From positions 1-42,144 of the forward strand of contig CAINNK010000028.1 in the NCBI GenBank assembly GCA_903851135.1: a stretch of DNA of 42,144 nucleotides. The letters run 5' to 3'. Both the position numbers and the translations under genes were made by a program. The notes under the pieces were generated by a model that saw only the letters and a list, made by a program, of their open reading frames with translations, was not told the origin of the DNA and did no database searches. Positions 14,691 to 22,111 of this stretch are shown in pieces (positions within the stretch are counted from its first letter, which is position 1; the number at the start of each line of letters is the position of its first letter). The stretch is from an uncultured bacterium (GTDB taxonomy: Bacteria; Patescibacteriota; Minisyncoccia; Moranbacterales; GWC2-37-73).

Positions 14691-15137
14691 CTATTTTTCC
14701 AATTCCTGAATAGTGCCGCCTGCTTTAATAATAGCAGCTTTGGCAGTTTGAGAAAGCAAAAGTTCACTAGTAATTGTAAGTTTTTTGGTCAGCTCACCGG
14801 TTGTCAAAATCTTCACACCATCTTTGGAATCTTTCTTTGAAATGACTTTTGCAGCCACAAGAGTTTCAATTGAAATAATATCCCCATTTTTGAAATTCTT
14901 TTCCAAATCGAAAATCTTCACCACAGTCTTTTTCGGAGTTCTTGACTTAAATCCTCGCACTTTTTTGAGTCTTTCAGTGAGTGATGAACGTCCACCTTCA
15001 AACAAAGGATCAATTGATGCTCCAGATCTTGCTTTTTGACCCTTGTTTCCTCGGCCAGAATAAGTTCCGCGCTTTCCTCCGCGACCAACAGTCTTTTTTG
15101 GCTTTCTTTTTTTGAGAGTAAGTTGATGAATTTGCAT
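14691..15137 (-). CDS. rplO: Ribosomal protein L15 (uL15)
   Basis: 148 residues. The N-terminus has the glycine/basic extension GRGGKRGTYSGRGNKGQKAR that threads into 23S rRNA, then GGRSSLTERLKKVRGF. The C-terminal fold contains IISIETLVAAKVI and AKAAIIKAGGTIQ. It follows rpsE directly; the L30 gene normally found between them is missing. Confidence 0.96.
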   Translation of the reverse strand: MQIHQLTLKKRKPKKTVGRGGKRGTYSGRGNKGQKARSGASIDPLFEGGRSSLTERLKKVRGFKSRTPKKTVVKIFDLEKNFKNGDIISIETLVAAKVISKKDSKDGVKILTTGELTKKLTITSELLLSQTAKAAIIKAGGTIQELEK

Positions 15138-15146
15138 ATGTTTATC

Positions 15147-15207
15147 GTTCTAATTGTTATAATTGTTCTATGCCTTCTAGTTGTTTTTCATTTACAACAG
15201 TTAGAAC
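15147..15207. repeat. GTTCTAATTGTTATAATTGTT inverted spacer, copy 1 (rpsE-rplO)
   Basis: Left arm 15147-15167. Right arm 15189-15207 ends TTAGAAC. The loop contains CTTCTAGTTGTT, another partial copy of the word. Confidence 0.75.
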
Positions 15208-15218
15208 ATGAGTAACTT

Positions 15219-15764
15219 CTAAGCTTCTTTAATAACCTTCTCACTAGCTGTTTCTTTCGCAACTTCCTTAACTGCAACGGCTTCAATCTTGATTCTTGGT
15301 TCTTTTAAAGTTTTCAAAGCTTCAATTGTTGCCCTAGCCACATTCAGCTTATTAGAAGTTCCAAGTGACTTTGAAACAATGTCTCGAATTCCAGCCAAGT
15401 CAACTACCGCTCGGACGGCGCCTCCAGCAATAACTCCGCGTCCTTCTGGAGCAGGTTTAAGCAAAATTTTCGCGCTGCCCAATTTCATTTTAACATCATG
15501 CGGGATAGTATTAGCGGACAATTTCACAGTAATCATGCATTTCTTAGCGTCATTATAAGCCTTTTGAATTGCATCAGAAACATCAGATCCCTTGGCAACC
15601 CCAACTCCAACTTGTCCTTTGCGATTTCCAATCACAAGAGTTGCGCGGAAACGGAATCTTCTTCCACCTTTTACCACACGGGTAACTCTAGCCAAATCTA
15701 AAAGTTTTTGCTCAAACTCTGGCTTGTCTCTTCTTACTGGTTTTTTTCCTGATCTTTTATCCAT
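15219..15764 (-). CDS. rpsE: Ribosomal protein S5 (uS5)
   Basis: 181 residues. It has the double-stranded-RNA-binding-like N-terminal half (LLDLARVTRVVKGGRRFRFRATLVIGN with GVGVAKGSDVSDAIQKA). The C-terminal GRGVIAGGAVRAVVDLAGIRDIVSKSLGTSNKLNVARAT is typical. A short charged tail ends in SEKVIKEA. S5 contributes to decoding accuracy at the mRNA entry side of the small subunit. Confidence 0.97.
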   Translation of the reverse strand: MDKRSGKKPVRRDKPEFEQKLLDLARVTRVVKGGRRFRFRATLVIGNRKGQVGVGVAKGSDVSDAIQKAYNDAKKCMITVKLSANTIPHDVKMKLGSAKILLKPAPEGRGVIAGGAVRAVVDLAGIRDIVSKSLGTSNKLNVARATIEALKTLKEPRIKIEAVAVKEVAKETASEKVIKEA

Positions 15765-15780
15765 AAATATAATCCTGAAA

Positions 15781-15846
15781 CGTGGAGCGCGTAACGTGGA
15801 GCGCTTTATATTCCTGCGTTATGCGTTATGCGTTATGCGTTATGCG
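15781..15846. repeat. CGTGGAGCG/GCGTTATGCG inverted spacer (rplR-rpsE)
   Basis: The left arm 15781-15804 (CGTGGAGCGCG then TAACGTGGAGCGC) pairs with a right arm made of four tandem GCGTTAT heptamers ending in GCG (15816-15846). Aligned without gaps over 24 positions I count 15 Watson-Crick pairs, 7 G.T pairs and 2 mismatches when read on +, so the + strand RNA would fold well and the - strand RNA badly. Confidence 0.8.
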
Positions 15847-15852
15847 ATTTTA

Positions 15853-16203
15853 TTAAAATTTCAATCCGCCTTCGCGTGCACCTTCCGCTAAAGCTTTTAT
15901 TTTACCATGGTACTGGTAACCTGATCTATCAAAAGTCACGGTCTCAATTTTGAGGGCTAGGCATTTTTCTGCAACCAATTTTCCAACAGCCATTGCACTT
16001 TCAACCGTATTAGGAGCTTTCTTAAGCTCTGAAAGTTTCGCGCTCACAAGCGTTTTGCCGGCGACGTCATCAATAACTTGAGTGTAAATACTTTTCAAGC
16101 TTTTGAAAACTGAAAGACGTGGACGTTCAGTTGTGCCTGAAATTTTTGCCCTGACTCGACGCTTTCGTTGCAAACGACTGCTATTGTTGCTTATTTTTTT
16201 CAT
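15853..16203 (-). CDS. rplR: Ribosomal protein L18 (uL18)
   Basis: 116 residues: RLQRKRRVRAKISGTTERPRLSVFKSLKSIYTQVIDD is the standard start of L18. The middle has AKTLVSAKL.., and the C-terminus KIETVTFDRSGYQYHGKIKALAEGAREGGLKF is diagnostic. L18 mediates 5S rRNA binding to the large subunit. It lies between rplF and rpsE, separated on both sides by related inverted-word spacers. Confidence 0.97.
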   Translation of the reverse strand: MKKISNNSSRLQRKRRVRAKISGTTERPRLSVFKSLKSIYTQVIDDVAGKTLVSAKLSELKKAPNTVESAMAVGKLVAEKCLALKIETVTFDRSGYQYHGKIKALAEGAREGGLKF

Positions 16204-16211
16204 AATTTTAT

Positions 16212-16284
16212 CGTGGAACGTGAAACGCGTAGCGTGAAACGTTTCTATTTTATACGCTTAGCGTTATGCGTTGCGCGTTATGCG
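16212..16284. repeat. CGTGAAACG/GCGTTATGCG inverted spacer (rplF-rplR)
   Basis: 30-nt arms at 16212-16241 and 16255-16284 align without gaps. By eye 20 positions are Watson-Crick, 6 are G.T on the + strand, and 4 are other mismatches, of which one is A.C. The loop is 13 nt. The vocabulary is the same as at 15781-15846 and 40146-40203. Confidence 0.8.
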
Positions 16285-16286
16285 AT

Positions 16287-16823
16287 TTACTTCGATGATT
16301 TCTTTCCTTCCTTACGTCTTACGTGCTCACCTACATATTTAAACCCTTTTCCTTTATACGGTTCTACTGGTTTAAGGGCTCGAATATTAGCCGAAAATTG
16401 TCCAACTTCATGTTTATCAATGCCTGAAACGGTCATAGTATTTCCTTCAATGACAACTTCAAGACCAGTTGGAATTTCCACTTCCACTGGATGTGAAAAT
16501 CCAAGAGCAAGGGTGATTTTTCTTCCAGCCAAAGCCATACGAAAACCAACACCATTAAGTTCAAGTTGCTTTTTAAATCCCACAGTCACGCCTTCAAACA
16601 TGTTTCCAATAATCCTAGCCGTAGTTCCCCAAATCGCTGGAGCATTCTTGCCTTTACCTATTTTTTCAACAAGGATACTGTCCGGGGCAACTTCAATAGC
16701 CACATCCACATGATGCTCAAATTTCATAGTTCCCTTTGGTCCGGTAACGGAAACAAGGTTTTTATCTACATTAATAGTCACTCCTTGAGGAATAGCTACA
16801 GGTTTTTTTCCAATTCTACTCAT
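16287..16823 (-). CDS. rplF: Ribosomal protein L6 (uL6)
   Basis: 178 residues, starting [20 protein letters not shown]. The repeated beta-alpha domains are readable as [12 protein letters not shown], then [28 protein letters not shown]. The C-terminal signature [33 protein letters not shown] is close to invariant across bacteria. L6 binds near the GTPase centre of the large subunit. Confidence 0.97.
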   Translation of the reverse strand: [178 protein letters not shown]

Positions 16824-16834
16824 ACTATTTTATC

Positions 16835-16904
16835 GATCTAATTGTTATAATTGTTCGACATGTTCTATTTGTTTTTCATTTACAACAATTACAACAGTTA
16901 GAAC
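16835..16904. repeat. TCTAATTGTTATAATTGTT inverted spacer, copy 2 (rpsH-rplF)
   Basis: Left arm from 16835; right arm ends ACAACAGTTAGAAC at 16904. The right arm has two overlapping TTACAAC words, so the pairing can slide. Confidence 0.75.
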
Positions 16905-16920
16905 ACTAGCACTTTTATTA

Positions 16921-17325
16921 TTACCAGACCTCACAAATTATTTCTCCACCCAAACCAAGCTTCTTTGCATTGTCTCCAGTCATCATACCTTTTGAAGTGG
17001 AAATAATTGAAATCCCATATCCATTCTTGATTCGTTTGATATCTGTCTTTTTCAAATAGATCCGCTGACCTTGTCTACTTACGCGCTTGATTTCTCGGAT
17101 AGCTGGATTTTTTTCGGTATTCGAAACAACCTCATATTTCAAAGTAATGTTAAGCACCGGAAATTTTTCTCCATCCTCTTTTTTAACAGATTGGATAAAA
17201 TTTCGTTGCTGCAAAATTTGAGCAATGGAATATTTCAACTTCGAAAAAGGAACAGAAACCTCTTTGTGTTTAGCTCTCTGTGCATTTCGAATTCTTGTAA
17301 GCATGTCTGCTATTGGATCTAACAT
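16921..17325 (-). CDS. rpsH: Ribosomal protein S8 (uS8)
   Basis: 134 residues, starting MLDPIADMLTRIRNAQRAKHKEVSVPFSKLK, a classic S8 N-terminus. The C-terminal motif GYGISIISTSKGMMTGDNAKKLGLGGEIICEVW is diagnostic. S8 binds the central domain of 16S rRNA and in E. coli is the translational repressor of the spc operon; whether it does so here is unknown. Confidence 0.97.
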   Translation of the reverse strand: MLDPIADMLTRIRNAQRAKHKEVSVPFSKLKYSIAQILQQRNFIQSVKKEDGEKFPVLNITLKYEVVSNTEKNPAIREIKRVSRQGQRIYLKKTDIKRIKNGYGISIISTSKGMMTGDNAKKLGLGGEIICEVW

Positions 17326-17395
17326 ATTCTAATTCTTTATCCTAATTATATTTAAACTATAAATCAAAATGTAAATCTCAAAATGTAAAATATCG

Positions 17396-17440
17396 GAATC
17401 GCTTTGCGATGATTTTTAAAATCATTAGCGTAGCGAATTC
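17396..17440. repeat. Inverted repeat in the rpsN-rpsH spacer
   Basis: GAATCGCTTTGCGATGATTTT (17396-17416) faces AAAATCATTAGCGTAGCGAATTC (17418-17440): a nearly perfect 20-bp stem with a one-base centre, flanked by AAATGTAAA/TTTAATTTT words. Confidence 0.7.
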
Positions 17441-17481
17441 AATAATTTTTAATTTTGATTTTTAACTTTTAAATTTCTATA

Positions 17482-17667
17482 TTACCAACTACTCTTCTTC
17501 ACTCCGGGCAATTCACCTTTACTTGCCAATTCGCGAAAGCAAATTCTGCAAATATCAAATGCGCGAAGATAACCATGTTTTCGACCGCAACGCCAACACC
17601 TTCGCACCTCACGGGTTGAAAATTTTGGTTTCTTCTCTGCTCTAGCTTGGGTAGATGTTTTCGCCAT
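17482..17667 (-). CDS. rpsN: Ribosomal protein S14, zinc-binding type (uS14)
   Basis: 61 residues from the ATG at 17665-17667 ([16 protein letters not shown]). It has the C+ zinc site CWRC..CRIC and the signature [34 protein letters not shown]. The frame is open 17 codons upstream but the motif-bearing length is standard from this ATG. The ATG lies in the 3' arm of a predicted hairpin (17665-17703). Confidence 0.94.
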   Translation of the reverse strand: MAKTSTQARAEKKPKFSTREVRRCWRCGRKHGYLRAFDICRICFRELASKGELPGVKKSSW

Positions 17668-17703
17668 TTTTGTCTGTGAGCGGAGCGAGGAGCTACAAAA
17701 ATG
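17665..17703 (-). promoter_or_regulatory. Hairpin that covers the rpsN start codon
   Basis: On the - strand CATTTTTGT (17695-17703) is perfectly complementary to ACAAAAATG (17665-17673), which contains the rpsN start codon. The loop is 21 nt, CG-rich, and holds CTCCTCGCTCCGCTC. The pairing could hide the start until the upstream gene is translated. Confidence 0.45.
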
Positions 17704-17707
17704 AGCG

Positions 17708-17821
17708 TCCCGCACCAATTCTTAAGTTAAACTTTATCTTTTATCCAACTAAGCCGCAGGCGAATTCCGTGAGAAGATTTCAAATTTATTTTAAAACCTT
17801 CATTCGGAATTTGGTGCGGGA
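17708..17821. repeat. Long-range inverted repeat between rplE and rpsN
   Basis: TCCCGCACCAATTC (17708-17721) pairs with GAATTTGGTGCGGGA (17807-17821) with one bulged base. It loops out 85 bp and closes most of the rplE-rpsN spacer. Confidence 0.7.
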
Positions 17822-17833
17822 TAGTCCTTGATA

Positions 17834-18382
17834 TTATTCGCTTTTTAGTGGAAATCCTAATAATTTAAATAATTCTAATCCTTGCTGCTGTGAGATTGCA
17901 GTTGTTGATATCGTCACTTGCAATCCAAAGGTGTACTTAACGCGTTCAGGAGAAATTTCAGGAAAAATCAAATGTTCTCTAATTCCAATGTTGATATTTC
18001 CATTTGTGTCAACTGATTTTCTGCCAATACCCTGGAAATCTCGAGTTCTCGGAAGAGTAGCTACAATCAATCTGTCAATAAACTGCCACATTCGAGCTCC
18101 TCGCAAAGTCACCTTCACGCCAACTTCCATGCCTTCTCTAGTTTTAAACCCAGCAATCGCCTTTTTCGCTTTTGTCTTAACGGGTTTTTGGCCAGTGATT
18201 ACGGTCAGAGAATTTACAACTTCTTCAATCTTATCATTTTCTTTGACAATCTTGCCAATTCCGACATTAACCACAACCTTGTTAATTCGAGGCACTGCCA
18301 TGACGCTTTTATATCCGAATTTCTTTTGCATTTCGACTGCAACAGTCTTTGAATATTTTTCTTTTGCTGGAGTTATTTTCAT
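17834..18382 (-). CDS. rplE: Ribosomal protein L5 (uL5)
   Basis: 182 residues. KKFGYKSVMAVPRINKVVVNVGIGK and later QKPVKTKAKKAIAGFKTREGMEVGVKVTLRG are the family core. DFQGIGRKSVDTNGNINIGIREHLIFPEI is diagnostic, and the closing helix contains the usual LLGFPLKSE. L5 contacts 5S rRNA and P-site tRNA. It is followed by rpsN after a structured spacer. Confidence 0.97.
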   Translation of the reverse strand: MKITPAKEKYSKTVAVEMQKKFGYKSVMAVPRINKVVVNVGIGKIVKENDKIEEVVNSLTVITGQKPVKTKAKKAIAGFKTREGMEVGVKVTLRGARMWQFIDRLIVATLPRTRDFQGIGRKSVDTNGNINIGIREHLIFPEISPERVKYTFGLQVTISTTAISQQQGLELFKLLGFPLKSE

Positions 18383-18392
18383 ATAATTTATC

Positions 18393-18462
18393 GCTCTAAT
18401 TGTTATAATTGTTCTATGCGTTCTAGTTGTCTTTCATTTATAACATTTACAACAGTTAGAAC
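18393..18462. repeat. TCTAATTGTTATAATTGTT inverted spacer, copy 3 (rplX-rplE)
   Basis: The left arm starts at 18393 and the right arm ends GTTAGAAC at 18462. The differences between arms include both G.T and A.C types, so no RNA strand preference is apparent for this family. Confidence 0.75.
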
Positions 18463-18474
18463 ATTAAAACGTTT

Positions 18475-18780
18475 CTAGATTTCCTTGCCACACTTCTTGC
18501 AAACACGCACTTTCTTTTCTTTGACAAAAGCGTAGGAAGTCCGAGTTGCTTTGGCGCATGATGGGCAAACCAACATTGCGTTTGAAGCATCAAATGGAGC
18601 AGCTATTTCAACTCGTTGACCTTTTTCTCCTTCTCTGCGAGCCTTCTTATGCTTTTTCACAATATTCATTTTTTCAACCACGATTTTTCCTTCGCTCGGA
18701 ACAGTTCGCAAAACTTTGCCTTGCTTACCTTTATCTTTTCCTGCAATTTTTTTCACGAGGTCGCCTTTTTTAATTCTCAT
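18475..18780 (-). CDS. rplX: Ribosomal protein L24 with C-terminal zinc ribbon (uL24)
   Basis: 101 residues. The KOW motif GDLVKKIAGKDKGKQGKVLRTVPSEGKIVVE is at the start, then the NIVKKHKKARREGEKGQRVEI loop. The C-terminal part carries CPSC and CKKC, a four-cysteine ribbon found in many bacterial L24 proteins. L24 starts assembly of the large subunit. Confidence 0.96.
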   Translation of the reverse strand: MRIKKGDLVKKIAGKDKGKQGKVLRTVPSEGKIVVEKMNIVKKHKKARREGEKGQRVEIAAPFDASNAMLVCPSCAKATRTSYAFVKEKKVRVCKKCGKEI

Positions 18781-18791
18781 ACTATTTTAGT

Positions 18792-18864
18792 GTTCTAATT
18801 GTTATAATTGTTCTATTTGTTCTCGTTGTTTTTATTCTTCTATAACATTTACAACATTTAGAAC
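18792..18864. repeat. GTTCTAATTGTTATAATTGTT inverted spacer, copy 4 (rplN-rplX)
   Basis: Left arm from 18792; right arm ACAACATTTAGAAC ends at 18864. The loop contains GTTCTATTTGTTCTCGTTGTT, a degenerate triplet of the same word. Confidence 0.75.
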
Positions 18865-18874
18865 ATTAAAAATT

Positions 18875-19240
18875 TTACAGGACTTCCGGAGCAAGCGATA
18901 CGATTTTAGAAAATCCTTTTTCTCGCAATTCTCTGGCAATTGGCCCAAAAATACGGGTTCCTTTCGGTTCTTTTTCATTAACAATCACAGCAGCATTTTC
19001 ATCAAAACGGATATATGAACCATCCTTACGTCTATAGGCTTTCTTTTGTCTAACAATAACAGCTCGGACTTTGTCTCCTTTTTTCACCAAGCCTCTCGGT
19101 TCAGCTGACTTAACAGAGCAAACAATGATATCACCAACAGAAGCGTACCGTCTGCGTGTACCTCCGAGAATCTTGAAGCATTCTATTACTTTTGCTCCAG
19201 AATTGTCTGCTGCTCTTAATCTTGTTTCTGCTTGAATCAT
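18875..19240 (-). CDS. rplN: Ribosomal protein L14 (uL14)
   Basis: 121 residues, starting [40 protein letters not shown], almost the bacterial consensus. Then [23 protein letters not shown] and the ending [24 protein letters not shown]14 forms part of the inter-subunit bridge and the ribosome-silencing factor site. Confidence 0.98.
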   Translation of the reverse strand: MIQAETRLRAADNSGAKVIECFKILGGTRRRYASVGDIIVCSVKSAEPRGLVKKGDKVRAVIVRQKKAYRRKDGSYIRFDENAAVIVNEKEPKGTRIFGPIARELREKGFSKIVSLAPEVL

Positions 19241-19250
19241 ATGTTTATTA

Positions 19251-19329
19251 TTCTAATTGTTCTAATTGTTATGGTGTAGTTCTATGTGTTCTATTTGTTT
19301 TCAATTACAACAGTTACAACATTTAGAAC
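19251..19329. repeat. TTCTAATTGTTCTAATTGTTAT inverted spacer, copy 5 (rpsQ-rplN)
   Basis: The left arm carries a duplicated TTCTAATTGT word (19251-19270). The right arm is TTACAACAGTTACAACATTTAGAAC, also with a duplicated word. Parallel duplication in both arms suggests that the arms evolve together. Confidence 0.75.
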
Positions 19330-19339
19330 GCTAGGACGT

Positions 19340-19579
19340 TTATGCTAATGTGTGGTTCTTATCCTTACTCAGAGGTCGACACTGAACAAACTCTACAACT
19401 TCTCCAACCTTATGCTTGTTTTCCTGATCGTGAACCTTGTATTTCTTGGTTGAACGATATTTCTTCAAATATTTAGGATGGGTTTTAAGAGACTGCACAG
19501 CAACAACAATCGTCTTGTCCATTGAGTCGCTCACGACTTTGCCCTTCTTTGTTGCTAATTTTTTAGTAGTGTTTGTCAT
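19340..19579 (-). CDS. rpsQ: Ribosomal protein S17 (uS17)
   Basis: 79 residues: GKVVSDSMDKTIVVAVQSLKTHPKYLKKYRSTKKYKVHDQENKHKVGEVVEFVQCRPLSKDK matches the S17 OB-fold pattern throughout. It binds the 5' domain of 16S rRNA. It follows rpmC after a 38-bp spacer. Confidence 0.96.
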   Translation of the reverse strand: MTNTTKKLATKKGKVVSDSMDKTIVVAVQSLKTHPKYLKKYRSTKKYKVHDQENKHKVGEVVEFVQCRPLSKDKNHTLA

Positions 19580-19617
19580 ATGCCTATGCTATGTATATTT
19601 TTAATAAATGGAATATC

Positions 19618-19806
19618 TTACTGCTCACGCTCTTTTAAAATGGTCATTGATCGAGCAATGTCCTTTTTGATAACTCGATACTCTCGATGATTTTTGAGCA
19701 CGCGAGCTGCAATATCAAATCTGAGCTTAACTGCTTGAGTTTGTTTCTCAGCAATCAACTTTTTGATTTGCTCAATATTCAGATCTCTAATTTCCAAAAT
19801 TTTCAT
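19618..19806 (-). CDS. rpmC: Ribosomal protein L29 (uL29)
   Basis: 62 residues, two antiparallel helices: EIRDLNIEQIKKLIAEKQTQAVKLRFDIAARVLKNHREYRVIKKDIARSMTIL. The usual L29 start and the RxxxK..IAR..T closing pattern are present. It sits near the peptide exit tunnel, where it helps bind the targeting factors. It precedes rpsQ. Confidence 0.93.
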   Translation of the reverse strand: MKILEIRDLNIEQIKKLIAEKQTQAVKLRFDIAARVLKNHREYRVIKKDIARSMTILKEREQ

Positions 19807-19815
19807 GTAATTTCT

Positions 19816-19942
19816 CTACGAATTACGAATTTGTACGAATGTACGAATTCCTAATTCATTTGTATATATCTCGTTAAACTCCGATCTTATTTGAATCTTA
19901 ATATGTCTCACTTTCGTATATTCGTATTCATTCGTAATTCGT
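19816..19942. repeat. CTACGAATTACGAAT inverted spacer (rplP-rpmC)
   Basis: 30-nt arms, 19816-19845 against 19913-19942. They match at 26 positions; two of the four differences are G.T on the + strand. Loop of 67 bp. Same vocabulary as 6534-6736. Confidence 0.75.
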
Positions 19943-19952
19943 AGTGATTGTT

Positions 19953-20366
19953 CTATTTTTCCTTAGCAACAAACTTTGTTTTTACACATAGCTTGTGAGA
20001 AGCAAGTCGCATAGCCTCTTTGGCAACTGAAACATCAATTCCATCCATTTCAAACAAAACTCTTCCTTCCTTTATCTTAGCTACAAAATGATCCACGCTA
20101 CCTTTTCCTTTACCCATAGGTGTTTCGTCACCTTTCTTAGTCATTGGTTTGTCAGGAAAAATACGAATCCAAATCTTACCACCTCTTTTCACATATCTGG
20201 TCATAGCTCTTCGAGCGGCTTCGATCTGACGAGCTGAAATTAATCCTGAAGTTGCAGCTTTGAGTCCGAAGGTACCGAAACTAACAGTATTACCTTTGGT
20301 TGCAACTCCCCGAATTTCTCCTCCTCGGTGAATCTTTCTGTGTTTTACTTTTTTTGGCATCAACAT
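19953..20366 (-). CDS. rplP: Ribosomal protein L16 (uL16)
   Basis: 137 residues. [20 protein letters not shown] is the typical start, so I keep the first ATG at 20364-20366. GFKA-like [65 protein letters not shown] is close to the bacterial consensus. L16 shapes the A-site tRNA channel. Confidence 0.97.
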   Translation of the reverse strand: MLMPKKVKHRKIHRGGEIRGVATKGNTVSFGTFGLKAATSGLISARQIEAARRAMTRYVKRGGKIWIRIFPDKPMTKKGDETPMGKGKGSVDHFVAKIKEGRVLFEMDGIDVSVAKEAMRLASHKLCVKTKFVAKEK

Positions 20367-20407
20367 ATGCGTAGACTAAATTCAAAATGTAAATATATAA
20401 ACCTTAA

Positions 20408-21061
20408 TTACTCGTGTTCTTTATCAAAAACTTCTCCTTTATAAATCCAAGTTTTAATTCCAATTGCTCCGTAGGTTGTAAAGGCAGTCGCTTTGGCAAA
20501 GTCGATATCCGCTCTCAAGGTATGAAGTGGAACTGTTCCTCTTGAAAGCCACTCTCTCCTTGCCATTTCAGCGCCACCCAAGCGGCCACAAATCTCAATC
20601 TTAACACCCTTGACAATTCTGTTCTTTTCAACCGTATCAAGTGTAGATTTCAAAATTCTTCTAAAAGGTACACGTTTTTCCAACTGTTCAGCCACACTTT
20701 GAGCAACCAAGGAAGCATTCTCTTCAAATTGACGCACCTCTTGAGCTTCAATTTTCAAATCAATCTTCTTGCCTGCAAAAAATTTGTCTTTGATGATCTT
20801 GCTAATATCACTAATTCCCGTACCACCTCTTCCAATCAAAACACCCGGACGAGAAGTTTTCAAAATCAATTTCAAAGTGTTGGAACTACGTTCAATTTCA
20901 ACTTCTGCAATTGCAGCACTTTTATATTTTTTCTTGATAAACTCCCTGATTTGAATGTCTTCCTTGAGCTTTCTGGTATAATCATTGTCTGAAAACCATC
21001 TTGATTTCCAAGTGTTGGTAATACCGATGCGCAATCCAGTTGGGTTTACTTTATGTCCCAT
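20408..21061 (-). CDS. rpsC: Ribosomal protein S3 (uS3)
   Basis: 217 residues, starting MGHKVNPTGLRIGITNTWKSRWF. The KH domain carries SRPGVLIGRGGTGISDI. The C-terminal half has RRILKSTLDTVEKNRIVKGVKIEICGRLGGAEMARREWLSRGTVPLHTLRADIDFA. S3 lines the mRNA entry tunnel and has helicase activity with S4 and S5. Confidence 0.98.
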   Translation of the reverse strand: MGHKVNPTGLRIGITNTWKSRWFSDNDYTRKLKEDIQIREFIKKKYKSAAIAEVEIERSSNTLKLILKTSRPGVLIGRGGTGISDISKIIKDKFFAGKKIDLKIEAQEVRQFEENASLVAQSVAEQLEKRVPFRRILKSTLDTVEKNRIVKGVKIEICGRLGGAEMARREWLSRGTVPLHTLRADIDFAKATAFTTYGAIGIKTWIYKGEVFDKEHE

Positions 21062-21109
21062 ATTATATTCTAATTTAATATCCCAATTATATACTAATTA
21101 AACTCAAAT

Positions 21110-21670
21110 TTAAACTCCTGATTTTCGTTGAAAAACTTTATTCAAAAAATTACCATCTTGTTGCTGTCCTTTTTTTGAAACTTCTTTCTTTGCGGCGGTC
21201 TTTTTTGGAGTAACTTTCTTTTCAGACACAACTTCGCCGTCTTTCACTTCTTCATCCTTAACTACTTGTTTGCTGGCTTTTTCTCGCTGAGCTCTTTCTT
21301 TTTCCAATTGATCTTTTGATTTGCGATTCTTTCCTTCAACTCTTTCTTCCAATTCCAGATCAATTTGGCAAGTTCTTTTCAAGATCAAAGTTGCTCTTCC
21401 TTGAGCTCGTGGAAGCCATCGTTTCAAACTCGGTCCGCCACCAACTTGAATATTACCCACAAATAAGTTGTCCTTATCTAATCCAAAATTGTTCTCAGCG
21501 TTAGCAATAGCACTTCGCAAAAGTTTTTCCAAAGGATTGCTGGTCTTTTTAACAAGATTTTGCAATTGAATCAGAGCTTGAGCGCAATTCATCCCCACAA
21601 CACTGCGAGTGACCAATCTGACTTTTCGCGGAGACATTCTTAAATTTTTGAGTGATGCTTTAACTTTCAT
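21110..21670 (-). CDS. rplV: Ribosomal protein L22 with long basic C-terminal tail (uL22)
   Basis: 186 residues against about 110 in E. coli. The core is normal: LRMSPRKVRLVTRSVVGMNCAQALIQLQ.. with AIANAENNFGLDKDNLFVGNIQVGGGPSLKRWLPRAQGRATLI. From about residue 112 a charged tail of about 75 residues is rich in Lys, Glu and Ala (EKKVTPKKTAAKKEVSKK). L22 lines the exit tunnel, and the tail would emerge from the outer surface. Its function is unknown. Confidence 0.96.
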   Translation of the reverse strand: MKVKASLKNLRMSPRKVRLVTRSVVGMNCAQALIQLQNLVKKTSNPLEKLLRSAIANAENNFGLDKDNLFVGNIQVGGGPSLKRWLPRAQGRATLILKRTCQIDLELEERVEGKNRKSKDQLEKERAQREKASKQVVKDEEVKDGEVVSEKKVTPKKTAAKKEVSKKGQQQDGNFLNKVFQRKSGV

Positions 21671-21718
21671 ATATTTTACCGATACGATTCTACGAATTAA
21701 AATGCGAATCTCAGAATA

Positions 21719-22060
21719 CTATTTTTTCTTCGCGCCTGTGTCAGCTTTGGCAGCTTTAGCAGCGTCTTGCGCTTTCTGTTTGGCAGCTGATTCTATTTCT
21801 TTCTGCATCTTACCTCCATGTCTGACAAATTTACGAGTTGGTGAAAATTCTCCAAGCCTGTGCCCAACGGTTTCTTCTGTAACGTAAACAGGAATAAATT
21901 CTTTTCCATTATGGACACCGAAAGTAAAACCAATCATTTCAGGCGTAATTGTGCATGCCCTAGACCAAGTTTTAATTGTGCCTTGACCAGGAGTTGCGTT
22001 TAAAACCTTTTTAACAACGCGCTGGTCCACATATGGTCCTTTCTTTAAACTTCTTGACAT
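21719..22060 (-). CDS. rpsS: Ribosomal protein S19 (uS19)
   Basis: 113 residues: [20 protein letters not shown], then [53 protein letters not shown], the S19 consensus. A C-terminal Ala/Lys extension of about 25 residues ([20 protein letters not shown]) is beyond the usual 90. It binds 16S rRNA in the small-subunit head. Confidence 0.97.
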   Translation of the reverse strand: MSRSLKKGPYVDQRVVKKVLNATPGQGTIKTWSRACTITPEMIGFTFGVHNGKEFIPVYVTEETVGHRLGEFSPTRKFVRHGGKMQKEIESAAKQKAQDAAKAAKADTGAKKK

Positions 22061-22111
22061 AATTTTAGTTTAGTAGTTGATTAGTTTCTGAATATTCAGA
22101 AACCATTTTAA

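Noticed and set aside
15138-19339. Regularly spaced GTTCTAATTGTT repeats considered as a CRISPR-like array
   Set aside because: Copies lie hundreds of bases apart between ribosomal genes, differ from each other and are internally inverted; there are no spacers and no cas genes.
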